NCBI GenBank assembly: GCA_014871385.1
Contig: CM026426.1
Coordinates: forward strand, 52,004,478-52,068,477
DNA length: 64,000 bases
From: Ceratodon purpureus
Lineage: Eukaryota > Streptophyta > Bryopsida > Pseudoditrichales > Ditrichaceae
Reading direction: 5' to 3'
Shown here: positions 36,915 through 49,600 of the stretch, piece after piece
How the letters are laid out: every line of letters begins with the position of its first letter
Numbering within the stretch: the first letter of the stretch is position 1
Made by a program: the position numbers and the translations under genes
Notes under the pieces: generated by a model
Database searches by the model: none
What the model was told of the DNA's origin: nothing
Seen by the model: the letters and a program-made list of their open reading frames with translations, nothing else

Positions 36915-39900
36915 CAGTTGCTGCTGTGCAGTCCAGTATGACATTGCCCGGATCCGAGGCTGCTTCAATCAGCATTTCCATGAGAACCACGGATTTCTCG
37001 CGGGGGCCTCTCCATGACTTCGGACCATTGCACGATTGGTTCTTTGGCAAAACTATGTTCTGTAAGCAATCGTCTTTACCAACGTTTACACCGTGACGGC
37101 TCAACAACTTAGGCACAAGCCGAAAAGCAAACTACGATGCAGGATGTCCAGTCTTCACCACCAGCGTAATCCCAAACTGAAGTGTTTGAAATCCATTTTC
37201 AGAATACAAGTTAGTGGCAGAAGAGTCCGAGGCTGCACTGTTTGAACTCTGCTAGGGCCCGACCAGCACGTGCAGCTCTAATCTACGAATGCATTATTTA
37301 ATTCTCAAGCCATACCATGCCTAGGCCGTATCAAATCCTGAAATGCAAGTTCTAATTCTAAGGTCATATTAGGCCTGGGCCATAAGCACGCCAGGAATGC
37401 AGAATTTAAATCCCAGGCCATGCCTTGCCTCAGCTGCAGGCACTCTGTATTGCAAGCAGATCTATTGAACTACAAAGGCTAGTTCAGAAGAACCGAACTA
37501 TAATTAACCAAGGTCATCCAATCTGATTCAAGATCGTTGGTATTGAGTAAGATTGTGATTTTCTTTGAAACTGTTGTCAATAAGCAAATTTGGGACAATC
37601 AATTCTAAGCCGAAATGTTACTCAAAGGAAGAGAAGGGATTTCTATAATGCATGGAAACTTACAGTAACTGATTGGTCGAATGGTGATGTGAGTTGGAGT
37701 TGGTTCATTGCCCACCATTCCTTGCGAACCTTGAATCCAAATGCATCACGATACCCTAAGATATTTGATTTTGTTGCTACGTGATAAGGATGAAAGAGAA
37801 TCATCGCCCCGTCATCTTGGAGGTGGTGCTCGGCAAAGTCGAAAGCGTTTTGCAACAAATCTGTTGAGTCCTCGTTCCAGGCACGGATGGATGTAGGAGG
37901 AACTGAAACGCCGGAGACGGGTAGGCCCACTGGTAAGTCAGCAATGATTAAGTCGACAAACTGGTGTTTCACCTGTTTACCATTCATGTAGAGGCTTCTT
38001 CCATCTATGACCTGTAAGCATCTCATCCTGAGGGAAGTCAATGATAGGAACAACAATGAAACCCGATACAATCATTACCAGGTGCAAAAACCCGCAATAC
38101 TTCACTATCCTAGCTCAGACCGGCTGCAGGCACATCATTTTTGACACTGCTCGGTAAGGAGCACAGCTAGACACAAGGCTGAATCTGAGAAATAAAAATA
38201 TACTCCAGCCATAAAACGCCAAAGCTGATTGAGGCCAACCATTATGCGCAACCGGTCAGAACAACAGTGGTGTTTCCAATGCATGCACGAACAAACAACA
38301 TTTGGCAAAGAGAAGCAATCACCATGAACAAACACAAGCAGACACATACGAATACCATGGCATGAGCAGTTTGACTTGAAAATCAGAACTAATTTAAAAT
38401 GCATGCGCAATATTTTACCTTGAGCAGAAAACATTTGATGTCGACGTACATGGGAGTGTAGTCATCGCTATTGCCTACGAGGACATCCTTCAGGGAAGAG
38501 TTGAGAATCATCTCATCGTTGTGACCACAATCCCCAGTGTCGTTAAATTCCAAGAGTTGATTCAGCTGATCATAGAATGATCTTCTTTTTGTACCCCTAG
38601 AGTTACCTTTCTCATTTTGGCCGGACTTGGTGGTTGGACTATTCATATCACGCTGTCTAGGGGTGCTGGCTTTCTTCTTCCCCTTTCTTGTCGATTTTTC
38701 CTTTGCTTTCTACTCCTTCTCGAGCTCCTTCTGCAGTGCCTTCTCCTCGGCTTCTCTTACTTTCAGGGCCTTCTTCCGGTCCTCCTCGATCCTTCTTGCC
38801 AGAGCCTTAGCCCGTTCACTTTCATCCTCTATCCCTTGAAGATCTACCATTTCAATACCTGACTCACCGATGGCATCCCTCGACTTCCGGAGCTTGATTT
38901 CGAAGGACGGAGTAAAATTTGGCACACAGTCCAAGTACCATGTTCCACCAGTAAGATGTGAAGTTGTCCATGTCCGTTGTTGCGAAGCTGAGAACATGCA
39001 TGCTGCATTGGATCTGTCAACCCACGTGGTGAGGAAAATAGGGAGGTTCTCTTTTGAGATTGCCTGCTTGGCCAGGAGCTCATACTTGAAATACCTGCAC
39101 AAACGTATTACCGATTTCATCAGATACTATACCAATAAGTTTAAACAGGGGAAGGCTCAACGCAAGCATAGCAGATCAATCCTATATGTGTACACAAGAG
39201 ACCACAGTACGTTGTGGGAAGACGTTCCCACATGTTTCCGGAAGTAAGCATAAATTTCCGGCTAAACCGGAAATTATAGTGTTTCTAGGATACTAGCTAG
39301 ATAGGAATATTAGAAATATGATAGTTTTAGCTAATAAGACGGTTGGGAGAAACTAGAAGCCATAACCGGACATGGTGGCACAAGTCTTTGATATCGGCTA
39401 GCCGGACGGTTCCGGTTGGACTGCAAGTTTCTAGAATTCGGAAATCTGAAGTCCGGAAATCCGGAAATCTGGACTCCGGAAGTTTGGAAATCCGGAATCC
39501 AGAAACTGTTGGACAAATACCGGAAATCAAGAATAGTAGATGGGGCCAGCTCCCATACTGACCGGAACCTCAAAGCCGGTAGGTAGATGCCCAAGATGCC
39601 GGAAGTCTGGCTCTTCTATAATTCCGGATCAGGTAAGAAGTAGAAATAGGTAGTTAGAAATCTCCCGACTCTTAATAGCGACTAACGATGGGGCTCAATT
39701 GCACCCGGCTATTAACAGGGAGTTAGATATAGTGATTTGTTGTTGTTGAGATCCGGAAGTTTCAGATCCAGAATCCGGAAGTCTCAGATCCAGAATCCGG
39801 ATCTCAGATCTAGAATTGGATCTCAGATCTAGAAACCGGATCTCAGATCTAGAAACCGGATCTCAGATCTAAATTCCGGATTTCAGATCCAGATCTCAGA

Positions 39901-42900
39901 TCCAGAATTCTGGGATCTAGTGGGCCACTAGGCTGCGGGAACTCCGGGTAGGAGATAGTACTTAAGCCAGAAGTTTTTCCAAGGCTTGCACCTTGTTTTT
40001 GTATTCCATTAGCTTGTGAAATTCAGAATATGTTTTGAGAAACTGTTGGAGTTTGAGCGAGTGACGGTTGCATAGCAGGTCCATTGTGGTTCCGGTTGGA
40101 AGTACCATTGTTGCCGGTAGGATTCCGGAAGTGTGTTTTCCGGTTGAGTGAATCAGGAGAGCGCCCGGAGAGATTGGAAGGGTGTCAAGCGCCGAGTGTT
40201 GACGGTTTCCAACGTCCGGAAGGAGCCTGGTGACAGGGACAAAAGCCTGACTAGCCAACCGGAAACCGTCCGGAAGGAGTAACAGTGTAGAAACAGTACT
40301 TGCAGCCGGACCGGAATGTCATTGTAGTATAGGATTCCGTCTTTGTATCCGGTACTGAGTAGCCATCCGGCCCGGTAGAGTAGACATACGGAAATCATAC
40401 CATCCGGTTGTTAGAATAGGACCAGTGGGTGTCTAGCCACTTTAAGTTACAAGGCAGTGGGTGTCCAGCCACTTTAAGTCACGGGACGGTGGAGAATCCA
40501 GCCACTTTAAAGCATAGACGGATCAGTGGGAACCGGCCACTAGTCTAAAAATCCGGAAGTTTGTCCAGTAAATTGTAATAGACGTCCGTCCAAGTACCAT
40601 CCGGTAAGGGATTTGGGACGGACGGTAACTAGAGTGGACGGATGGTAACCGTCTGGGAGTCGGTATCCGGACGGATCCGGATCTAGAGGGTGACAATCCG
40701 GAAGTCCATCCGGTAGGGAATCCGGTTGGCTAGGTGCCGGACGGGGAAAGGTAGCTTATTGTCTAATAGAGGGAAAACTATAGGTCTTCGTGGGAACGAA
40801 CACGGAGTGGTTTACTTTGGAGGGTATTTAGTGTCAATTAAGTGCCTTCCGGAGGAATACGGATACCACGTCGTGCTACATACGTATTATCAAATATCTG
40901 CAAAACCAAAAGGTCAATAGGGACAATGGGATGAGGCAAATTCGACCAGCACAATTGTCAGTAAATGCTACAGAATAATTCGCTCAAGAAGAAACCATAC
41001 TAGGGAATTGACATAAGAAATCCAAGTACACTGCTAGGAATCGTCAAAAGGCATACACTGTAATGCCCTCACCAAGTAGCCAATGCATTCAAAGCAATTG
41101 AAGAGTGTGCACATGCGTCTATGGTGTATTCGAGGAGTACCTAAATAGAACTCGTCTAACTACAAGATCTGATCCCTTCAACTCTCGAAAGTTGTGTTGT
41201 TTCTGGAAACCATCAATTCCCCGGAAGTAAGAATTGAACACATTATCCCAGAGCTTCATTCGATAGTCTTCCACATACGTAGCTAGAGTGTTCGGTTCGG
41301 CCGACACTGTTATGTCAATAGTAATTTGGTCCTGGCGCACAATCTCATCGAAAGATACCGTCGCCTGCTACAATAGCTGACATGTCCAATACAGCATACA
41401 AGAAGTTAGATAGAAACTAATTTGCATATAAATTCAATTCACATCGTATGTACTGCAATGGTTATACCTTTGCCCAAAAGGTTGCCCTATGGAGCCAAGT
41501 TGTAAGCCTCTCCTCGTTGACGGGCTTAGGAGGAATCTTCCGGGCCTCGCGGGTTGCTGCAGAGGAATTAAAGAACTGGAGCCATTTGATTTTTGCCGTG
41601 GGTGAAGCCTTTGCTGTGACTAGCAGCTGCAACTTCTCCATAGTTAACTCATGGTTGGGGGAGTTGAACGAATAATGCTGCTCAACCTGCACACAACGAC
41701 ATGAATGTATGATTGTAAGAATCTTAGGAGATATAGACGATGACCCCAAATCCTCAAACTGCTCATACGATTACTGATTCTTTGCAACTGCCCTCTAGCA
41801 TGAATGCAATCGTTCTATCTGGCAGTTCGGGAGTTGACTACATCCAGTGCAATCAGAGAAACATAGAAGAATTTTGCACCCAACGAGCAATACCATCAGC
41901 TATTCAGAACTCCAGGCATAATTCTGAACCAGCCTCGGAGCCATGATCCAAGAATCTATCAACTGGTCATTAAATTCCTAATCCTCGTAAGGTCTAAATA
42001 AATCACGCGCATCAAGCGACCCTATAAATTTTTTAATTAACACTCTCGAGCAGAATTCATTTGTTGAAGCTGGCATACAAAAAGTACAGTAGCATCAAGT
42101 CCAAACAAATGGGTGCATCAAGCATATGGTTATCAAAATAGTCCAGCTAAATCAACCTAAAACTCTACCCTTCGAACCTATTCCACTATGCTCGAAGCTG
42201 AGCAGACTTTCTTTGGATCCACACAAACAGAAATCATCCTCACGAAAATTGTCACGTTGAGATGAAAACAATTAGAGAACCGTGAGCCAAGTCCATAAGG
42301 TCTTGATCAACTCTGCTCGGCTCCGAGCACACTTGCTTGTATTGAGCCCAGACAGCCTCACCATATCAGAAGAAACTTATTAACTCTTTCATACAATCTA
42401 ACTAAGTACCCTAGATTCGCATAAAAAGCCGATGTTATAATTGGATGTCTGGTATGCTATTAGGCTATGGCAGTTCATTCAAAATCACAATTGCCTTAGA
42501 AATCCGACCGAGACTGTATAGTCAAAACATTAGAGAAGGTGGACTTTGAGAGCTTAACTTTTAATTACCGTTTACAAGATAAAAAGCTATATGGGTTTGG
42601 CATAAGCACGAAAGAACTTTACCTCACGAAGCCACGCTGGTGTCAGCTCAGGATTTGCCACCGCAATGTACTTACTCATTTTTAAGCGAAGTTTTCGAAC
42701 TACGGTCTTCACAGCGGCTTTCATTGCTCTGACCTTATCCGCTTTAGTGACATCGCCATCGTTGTGTTCCAGGAAGCCTCGAAGACCATCATCAGCTGCA
42801 CGGCTTATCTCATGCTCCAGTAGAGAGAGTTCACATACTAGGTTAAAAACTCACTCACAATCAAATCACGTCCAGCGATACACTAAGTGTTCCAGTGGCT

Positions 42901-45900
42901 ATTGAGCACTGACAATGCCGGACCAGCGATGCGAACCACGACAGCCCACATAATATACCATATGCGCATATATGGTATTCGATGGTGAAAAAGATTTGCA
43001 TAATCATTACCCATTCAGCCAAGCAGAGCAATCAATAATCAATGAAATCGGTTTTTAAATGTGAACCTGGAAGATGAAACTCGTAAACACGTTAATAGGC
43101 ATGGTATGCCATGTAACATGCTTTGTTTTCTTGCACCGCTTGAAATCTGAATCTGACAGAATATCTTTGAACTGCTCCAATGGCATGAGGCCGTATTTCT
43201 GGACCCTGAAGAGGGTATGAACTGGATTGGTCTTGACATGGGGTCCTCCGTGTGCCTATCACATTAAACTTAATTAAATAAAACATACTATTGAATCTGA
43301 CCTCAACCACTGCGAATGATACCGTACTACATTAAAATTGCTTAAGTTTAAAAATATTACTTACTTGTTGATGTTATGCATCACCTGCATAACTAGGCCA
43401 ATTTTGCCCTTGGTGTCTAGGAGAATCGAATCAACCGTGTAGTGCCATGACTCATCCGTCTTGTGCAACCGCTCAATGTGGTTCCACCAGGCCTGGTATC
43501 GATGGTTACCGTCGCAAATAAAAAACATCAAATTGGTAAGGGAAGCAAACTCAGGAATGGAGAGGAGGAAGTCATTGAATTCATCGTTTTTGGTATTCCA
43601 TATTGGTCCCCATTTGGCCTTGTCAATCTCAGTAACCTCCTTCGTTCTCCCCTCTTCATCGGTGGTTGACAAATAGAATACCAAGGCACCCTTGCAATAC
43701 CCATGCACGAATTCTTGCTCAAGCTTGGATAGGTCACTCTCTAACGTGGGCCGCACCATCGTCATTGCAAGCATACGACAGAGAGGAACATCAAATCTCA
43801 ATGCATAATGTGGCTGCATTCGGAGCTCTGCAATTGTCGAAACAGAGTTTAGCTTCTGACGGTTTCGAATTTCGTCCTCGATTCCTACAAATGTTTCACT
43901 AGTTGAGTCCGCTTCTCCATCCGAGTCTCCCTCCTGTCCGTCATATTTTTGAGTGAGGGCAAGGGGTGACTCGTCGAGGCTGCCTTCCTGCTGAGGTTGG
44001 TGTTTCTACAATCACATGCATTGCCATGTCACCAACCATGATCTGCAAAGAAATTAAGAGACACTGCGGTATACCAGTGACAGAATTATTCATAATCAAG
44101 AAGCTGAGATAGGTGGTTCAGGACCTAGTACATTACGAGTGCCACTCGTAGAGAGAGTAATCCGCATAATTTATCAATTCGATGTGATTTAGTTAGAAGT
44201 TGACATATCCCTTAGAATGGTTAACAGGGCTCATCATATCAAAGCCAACTTTGCTACCATTACAAAAAGTAAAAGAAATGTAACTCTGTGTCATACCCGA
44301 CTAGCCTAGGAGGTTAGGTCTGACTCCTAAATTAATGTGCTGAACTAAACAACTTTAATGAGATGCCACAGAACTGAAAGTGCATAAGTTTCTGCGCGGG
44401 TGTGCTCGATGTGATCTTGTAGCTGTGCAGCTCATCATCACATCTCCCAGACCTCTGATTTACGACTGCTCGGCCCTACCAAGTGATCAAGTCAAAATGA
44501 AAAGAATAGCATAAGTCACAGCCCTCGATCCTACAAGTGTGCTAGGAGCCAAGCACTCCGTCATGACATCTCCCAGACTTCTCAAATTGGGACTGCTCGG
44601 CTAAACCGAATTGAGTGAGTCGACATAAAAAGAAATACATAAGTTTTTCCCTTGTTTATACAAGTGTGCTAGGAGCCAAGCACTCTCTTTAGACATCTTC
44701 CAGACCTCTGAAATTGAGACTGCTCGGCAATCACCAAATGATTGAGTCGACATAAAAAGAAGTACATAAGTCTCGGCCCTCATTCATAAAAGTGTGCTAG
44801 GAGCCGAGCACTCCCTCATGACATCTCCTAGACCTCTGAAATTGAGTCTGCTCGGCCCTTACCAAGTGAGTGAGTGGGCTTAAGAAGAACTACACAAGTC
44901 TCGACCCTCGTTGATACAAGTCTGCTCGGAGCCGACCTAAGCTTATTGACATCTCCCGGACATATGACCTTTGTCCTGACCCATGTGTTTCCATTCAATT
45001 CTGATGGCTGCCCAAAGTCTGCTCGGGCCAATGCGAACTGATTCAGACACTTGTACCTATCACCTTTTTATGAATTACAATAAGAACACCTCTTTCCAAT
45101 GGTGCCATGATCCGAGCAGAGTTCCTGAACCAACAAAATTACACTTCTTATCAATAAATATTGAGTACAACACACGAAAATGAGCTGATGAATTGATTTA
45201 ATCCTACAAAACATAGATTTCATGCTTAATATCGTTCATATAAAGCTTGGTTATCAACGAGCGCTCTTACAGAATTTGGCCAAGTCAAGTGAATACAGAC
45301 CCATTTTTCCATCTCCAAAGAAGGCCACGTAAGTGTGCTCGGCACCAACCACAAGTCAATCCCTAAATTATTTCCGTTAATTGATCATTTAATGAATTCA
45401 GTTTATGAGACTCCTGGGCCCCTATCAAGTGACTGACTCAAACTAAAAAGGATTTCTGTTAACGAGACTCCTCGGCCCCTACCAAGTGACTGACAAAAAC
45501 TAAAGAGGATTAGACAAGTCGCAGCCCTTGTTCCTGCAAGAGTGCTCGGAGCCATGCAGATCTTTATGGCATCTCCCTGACCTCTGTTACTGACACTGCT
45601 TGGACCCTACCAAGTGACTTTCGGTCCAAATCTAATGAGTAACGCAAGTCTCAGCCCTCGTTCCGGGAAGTGTGCTCGGAGCCAGCCGGTCCCTCATGAC
45701 ATCTCCTTGACCTCTTTTACCGATACTGCTCTGATCCTACGAAGTGACTTTCGGTCCAAATCTAATGAGTAATAGATGGCGCAGCCCTCGTTCCGGCAAG
45801 TGTGCTCGAAGCCGAGCACTCCCTCATGACATCTCCCTGACGTCTGATACTGAGACTGCTCGGCCCCAACCAAGAGACTTTCGGTCCACCAAGGTATGAC

Positions 45901-46467
45901 TTTCTATTGATTTACTTGCTATATCAACTGTGCTCTGAGCCTAGCACACTTTATTACTCCCCATGAAATCGTCTCTATATCCAAATTTGGTGGCTGACAA
46001 TTCTTTCGCAAAGCAAGCAGTTCATCATTTCGTTCGCCTACGACTGTTTGTTCTTGGATTTGATCAAGCTCGAAGTATCCTACAATGATTTTTGAAGAAC
46101 ACCAAAGGCATTGACCAGAGGGACCATAACGCCACAATCAAGCGTTAGCAATGGTGACAAGCAATATTTAAATAGAATCATTGAAGACGATGGACTGGGT
46201 CACAAGCCGTGCTAACAGTCTGCTAGGCTCCGAGCACACCTTATTCCTAAGTCACTTCTAGGTAGAAGGTTCGCAAAGTTAATCAAATAAAACCAATATC
46301 CTCACTTACAGTGTCCTCTCCCACACACGCTGGTTCGAAAAGCATGTCGACCTAAACCAGAATCTAGAATGTCGGAAATTAATGAGTGGGTTCAGAAGCT
46401 CGGTTACCTCGATAGATGGTTGGTGATCTGCTTCACCTCCAACGCTAGACGGTCCTGCATCCTCCAT
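36915..46467 (-). CDS. ParB/sulfiredoxin-like plus DNA N4/N6-methyltransferase-like gene, at least 10 exons
   Basis: Exons: 46467-46408 (ATG, MEDAGPSSVG), 46351-46310, 44005-43365, 43255-43067, 42837-42623, 41686-41468, 41367-41141, 39094-38419, 38011-37664, 37131-36915. From the sixth exon on, all junctions keep frame, including a split Arg codon between exons 7 and 8. Phases at introns 3 and 4 did not match in my reading, and an exon may be missing after exon 2. Exon 3 holds FFICDGNHRYQAWWNHIERL, like the DGxHR-x2-A motif of the ParB/Srx fold. Exon 9 carries VDLIIADLPVGLP, in the place of the D/S-P-P-Y/W catalytic motif, and DDGAMILFHP. Exon 10 carries REKSVVLMEMLI and PGNVILDCTAATG, the SAM-binding motif I of beta-type methylases (normally D-x-F-x-G-x-G). 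The motif order IV then I is therefore circularly permuted as in that class, but both motifs are degenerate, so activity is doubtful. One in-frame TAG at 38710 lies in a lysine/glutamate-rich linker. The last exon is missing. Confidence 0.65.
39213..40880 (+). mobile_element. Solo LTR-like element, 1668 bp, with 5-bp target duplication
   Basis: Starts TGTGGGAAGACG and ends GTGCTACA (TG...CA). TACGT flanks both sides (39208-39212 and 40881-40885). It sits in the intron between exons 8 and 7 of the methyltransferase-like gene. It is rich in CCGG and CCGGAA words. The last ~595 bases (from 40286) recur at 18293-18770 and 51992-52563. No long plus-strand ORF. A small minus-strand frame (39962-40258) ends in a short coiled-coil-like stretch. 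It looks structurally whole as a terminal-repeat unit and, being close to the 52-kb copy (by eye about 95% identical), fairly young. Confidence 0.75.
39748..39915 (+). repeat. Internal tandem repeat, GGATCTCAGATCTAGAAACC type
   Basis: Seven to eight imperfect units of about 20-24 bases alternating CCGGA and TCAGATCTAGA or TCAGATCCAGA words, inside the solo LTR-like element. The palindromic core AGATCT recurs. Confidence 0.75.
44380..45960 (+). repeat. Tandem array of ~120-bp units with a palindromic core
   Basis: About ten units, each with a core close to GTGCTCGGAGCCGAGCAC (self-complementary), followed by CATCTCCCAGACCTCTGA, ACTGCTCGGCCC and ACCAAGTGA blocks. Cores are seen near 44548, 44668, 44791, 44922, 45541, 45670 and 45806, with diverged copies between. 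The array lies within an intron of the methyltransferase-like gene. A possible exon (YFELDQIQEQTVVGERNDEL, 46085-45960) lies at its right edge but its splice phase does not fit. Confidence 0.75.
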
Positions 46468-46674
46468 TCTTCGAGGGTGCTTAGGAGAAGGGGTCTCGGA
46501 TGCGAAATGCTACGTCTTGGTACTCGACGGTGCACAAAAATTGGGAGGCCGCCTCACTCTCTCTTGACCTGTGGAAGAGTCCCCAGACTGTGAATCTCCT
46601 TCCTCGACAGACAATGCACTGCGTGAGAAATGGGTTTTGTATCTGAGATTTCGGAAGCAAGTGGTTTGAACACA

Positions 46675-49600
46675 TGTGGGATCCGAAAAACTCAGAATAA
46701 ACCGGAAGAGCCCCATCCCGAGTTAGGATTCGATTAATTTTTCATTTTTCTGGTTAATTAGATAAAAATTAGCTAGACACTAGCCGCATTAAGAGTTAAC
46801 ACAAACCGGATGCTCCAGAATCCTTAAAACAGTTAACGCAGGAAGTGTTCTCGGAACCTTGATCCCGGAACTCGGAAGAGAAAACTCGGAACGGGTTGAC
46901 AATCCGAGAATTGACCGTTACTGTAACCGCGTTTGGGATCCGAAAATACGCGGAAGTCATCATGACTCGGATAATGCCGAGCCCGGTACGGTGGCGGCTG
47001 CAATTACGCGCAGCTGCATGGTTTATGGTTTGTGAGTATATAGGCGGGAGTGTTAGGGTTTGGAGTTCCTTTTTGCGGACTGGGAGTAGAGAGTGAAAGA
47101 GCGGTGAGGTGTTTTTGTCTTTTCCGATTCACTGGCAGTTGGATTGCCGGGTTTCTTGTTGTCGGCTCGCAAAGGGAGAGAAGTGAGACGTAGCTATGTC
47201 GCCGGTTCAGTGTAGAATTTTCAGCCCCGCCGCTCCGGTGAGAGAGGGGGAGATGAACGAGTTGATTGACGATCTCACCCGGATGAGGTGCGAAGGTTTG
47301 CTTTCGCGACCTTGGTTGCTGAGGGATGATGCGATGGTGACGGAAATCCTCGAGGGACCAGATAATAGGTGGGACAATACGATCCGAGGCAAGCCTACTC
47401 AGTGGAGTGCGGAAGTATGGGCGGAAGTTTACGACTTCGAGCAAACCGGACACGTTTGGGCAACCTGGACGGATAAGTACGTGCAAGATAGGTTCCACGG
47501 AAAGATCCATAAGAACAATGGATACGTGATAGACGCTTGCAAGGATAGGAGACAGAGACAGGTCCTAGCCTTCTTCGTTCCGATCCTGTATCCGTTGAAA
47601 CCGGAACAGGTCACATCACGGTCGGAAACACCATCTTCGGAGCCTACACAGAGCAGCGTCCGGTGAATTGGGTTGCACTCATAGCGGAAACCGTGCAGAA
47701 GTTGGTACCCGCAATCGGAAAGAAGCCGACTCCAATCGCCCCCTTTCTCTACCACCTCTACCATTCCGGTAGCCTGCTGTTAGATAAAGAGGAGGAGAGG
47801 TACACGATTGCGAAGAATCTCCTCACCTTTCAGGAGGTTCTGGCAGGGTTTGATGTCGGACCTCACGGGGACACCTCGGATACGGCATCCACGGAAGGAG
47901 GAGACGGTATTGTGATCCTTCCGAATCCCAGCACTACGGAGGCCCATTCTAAGTTGCAATCGGAACGAGCCACATCGCAGCACGCGGAACCTTCCACGGC
48001 CCGAGATGATACGACACGGAGGGAGGTTAGTTCCGAGCGAGGATTTCCGGTTGATCCGTTCCGGGCACTCAGAGAAGAAACTCATCGAGCCCAGGCCTCT
48101 TACGATCCGATTGAGACGCTGTTTATCGGAGGAGGTGATCCGAGAGGTGGAGCTTTTGAAGGATGCCCCGAAGCTTCAGAGCGAGAAGAAGCAACTGGAG
48201 CTTCAGCTTAAGGAACTTACCTCGGAACTGGCAACGAAGAGCGAGGAGATCCGTAAGTTCCTTGCCGAGCAGGAGGAGACTTTGGGTGAGATCCGGAAGT
48301 TGGTGGGAGTTCCGGGTGATGTAGTCAACAAGGCCAAGTTGTTCCACGAGAATGTGCTGCAGCCGGCTGAATTGGAGAAGAGGGAGAGGATTATCACGAT
48401 CCTTTCTAAGTGCGAGCACTCGATGAACAAGATCTCAAAGCTCATACGGAACTTGCTCAATCCGGGAACCGAAAGTCCCAGCGTCAGAACAAGACTTCTC
48501 GGATCTCTCTCTCAGACCGTGGTAGGAGATTCTCACGGTTTGGAGTTCACTACCCCAATGGAGCAAAATCTCCAGTTTGAGGAGCAAATGGCTGTTGACT
48601 CAGACATCCTCGCACCGGCTTGGACGATTGCGGATCTGATCTGAGAAGTTCAGGCCAAGGAGGCGTCACCCGGAGCCAGTACGGCTCAGCAAGGCTACGG
48701 GATTCCCACCGGACAGGCTGAGGTCACGGAAACTACGGTCACTGTTAGGCGATCCGAAGAGCAGACGGTTACGGAAGAAGTGACGCGGTCCGTGCAGCCG
48801 GTTGTTCCCCCAACGCTAGGTTTGTCGGTGATTATTCCGGTTCACGAAGGAGAGGTAGCCGGAATTGAATGGAAGAGATCCATTTCACCTCCCGGACATA
48901 CCCGAGTGACCTAGGAGGGGGCACTCACCCCTTCACCCACGGCCCGGACCAGGACTGTGACTCCTACACCAACCGTGACGCCCATGGTGCAATCACCCGC
49001 TGACTCTTCCGGTGCTCGAATGGTTCTAAGGAAGAGGAAGGATCCAGAGGAGAAGGGACCAATTACGCTTACCTGGTCCGACTCGGATATTCACGCGAGC
49101 TCCCTGATAGGGACAGCCGGAACTGAGACTCGGACCCCGACATCCGGAACCCCTCCCTCGAGGATGTTTCCCAAGTCTCCCAAGTCTCCAAAGACCCGGG
49201 TCGTTACCCGGTCTTCCCTGGAGACCAAGTCAAAGGAGTCGAAGGTGGAACGGAGTGTTAGGCGTCAGGCGGAGCGGGCAGCAAAGGCAGGAGGATCCGA
49301 GCCCCGGACGACCCGTTTGAAGGACAAGGACAGAGAGCAGGAGAGCCACAAGAAGTCGAAGATGGGATAGATTCCTCGCACTGGAACTGTCAGTCGCTTT
49401 CCAGATTTATAGGAGTAGATTTCGGATTGGGGAGATCCGGATTAACCGTAAAGTAGGATTCTAGGTAGATAATTAGGAATTAGGGTTTTTTATTGAACTT
49501 CTGGCGCCGCCGCTTTTGTGGAAGCCCCTGCTTACTTAAACGGGGGAGGCGATGCAGTCCGGGTCTTCGTTTTGCATGTTTTCTCCCTATATTCCTTATC

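Noticed and set aside
39331-39594. Overlapping ORFs with LPESRFPDFRTSDFR-type repeats
   Set aside because: They are translations of the CCGGAAAT-type repeats inside the solo LTR-like element.
45919-46137. Additional exon of the methyltransferase-like gene (YFELDQIQEQTVVGERNDEL)
   Set aside because: An acceptor is present but the phase does not match exon 2, and no clear donor is seen before the tandem array; left out of the gene model.
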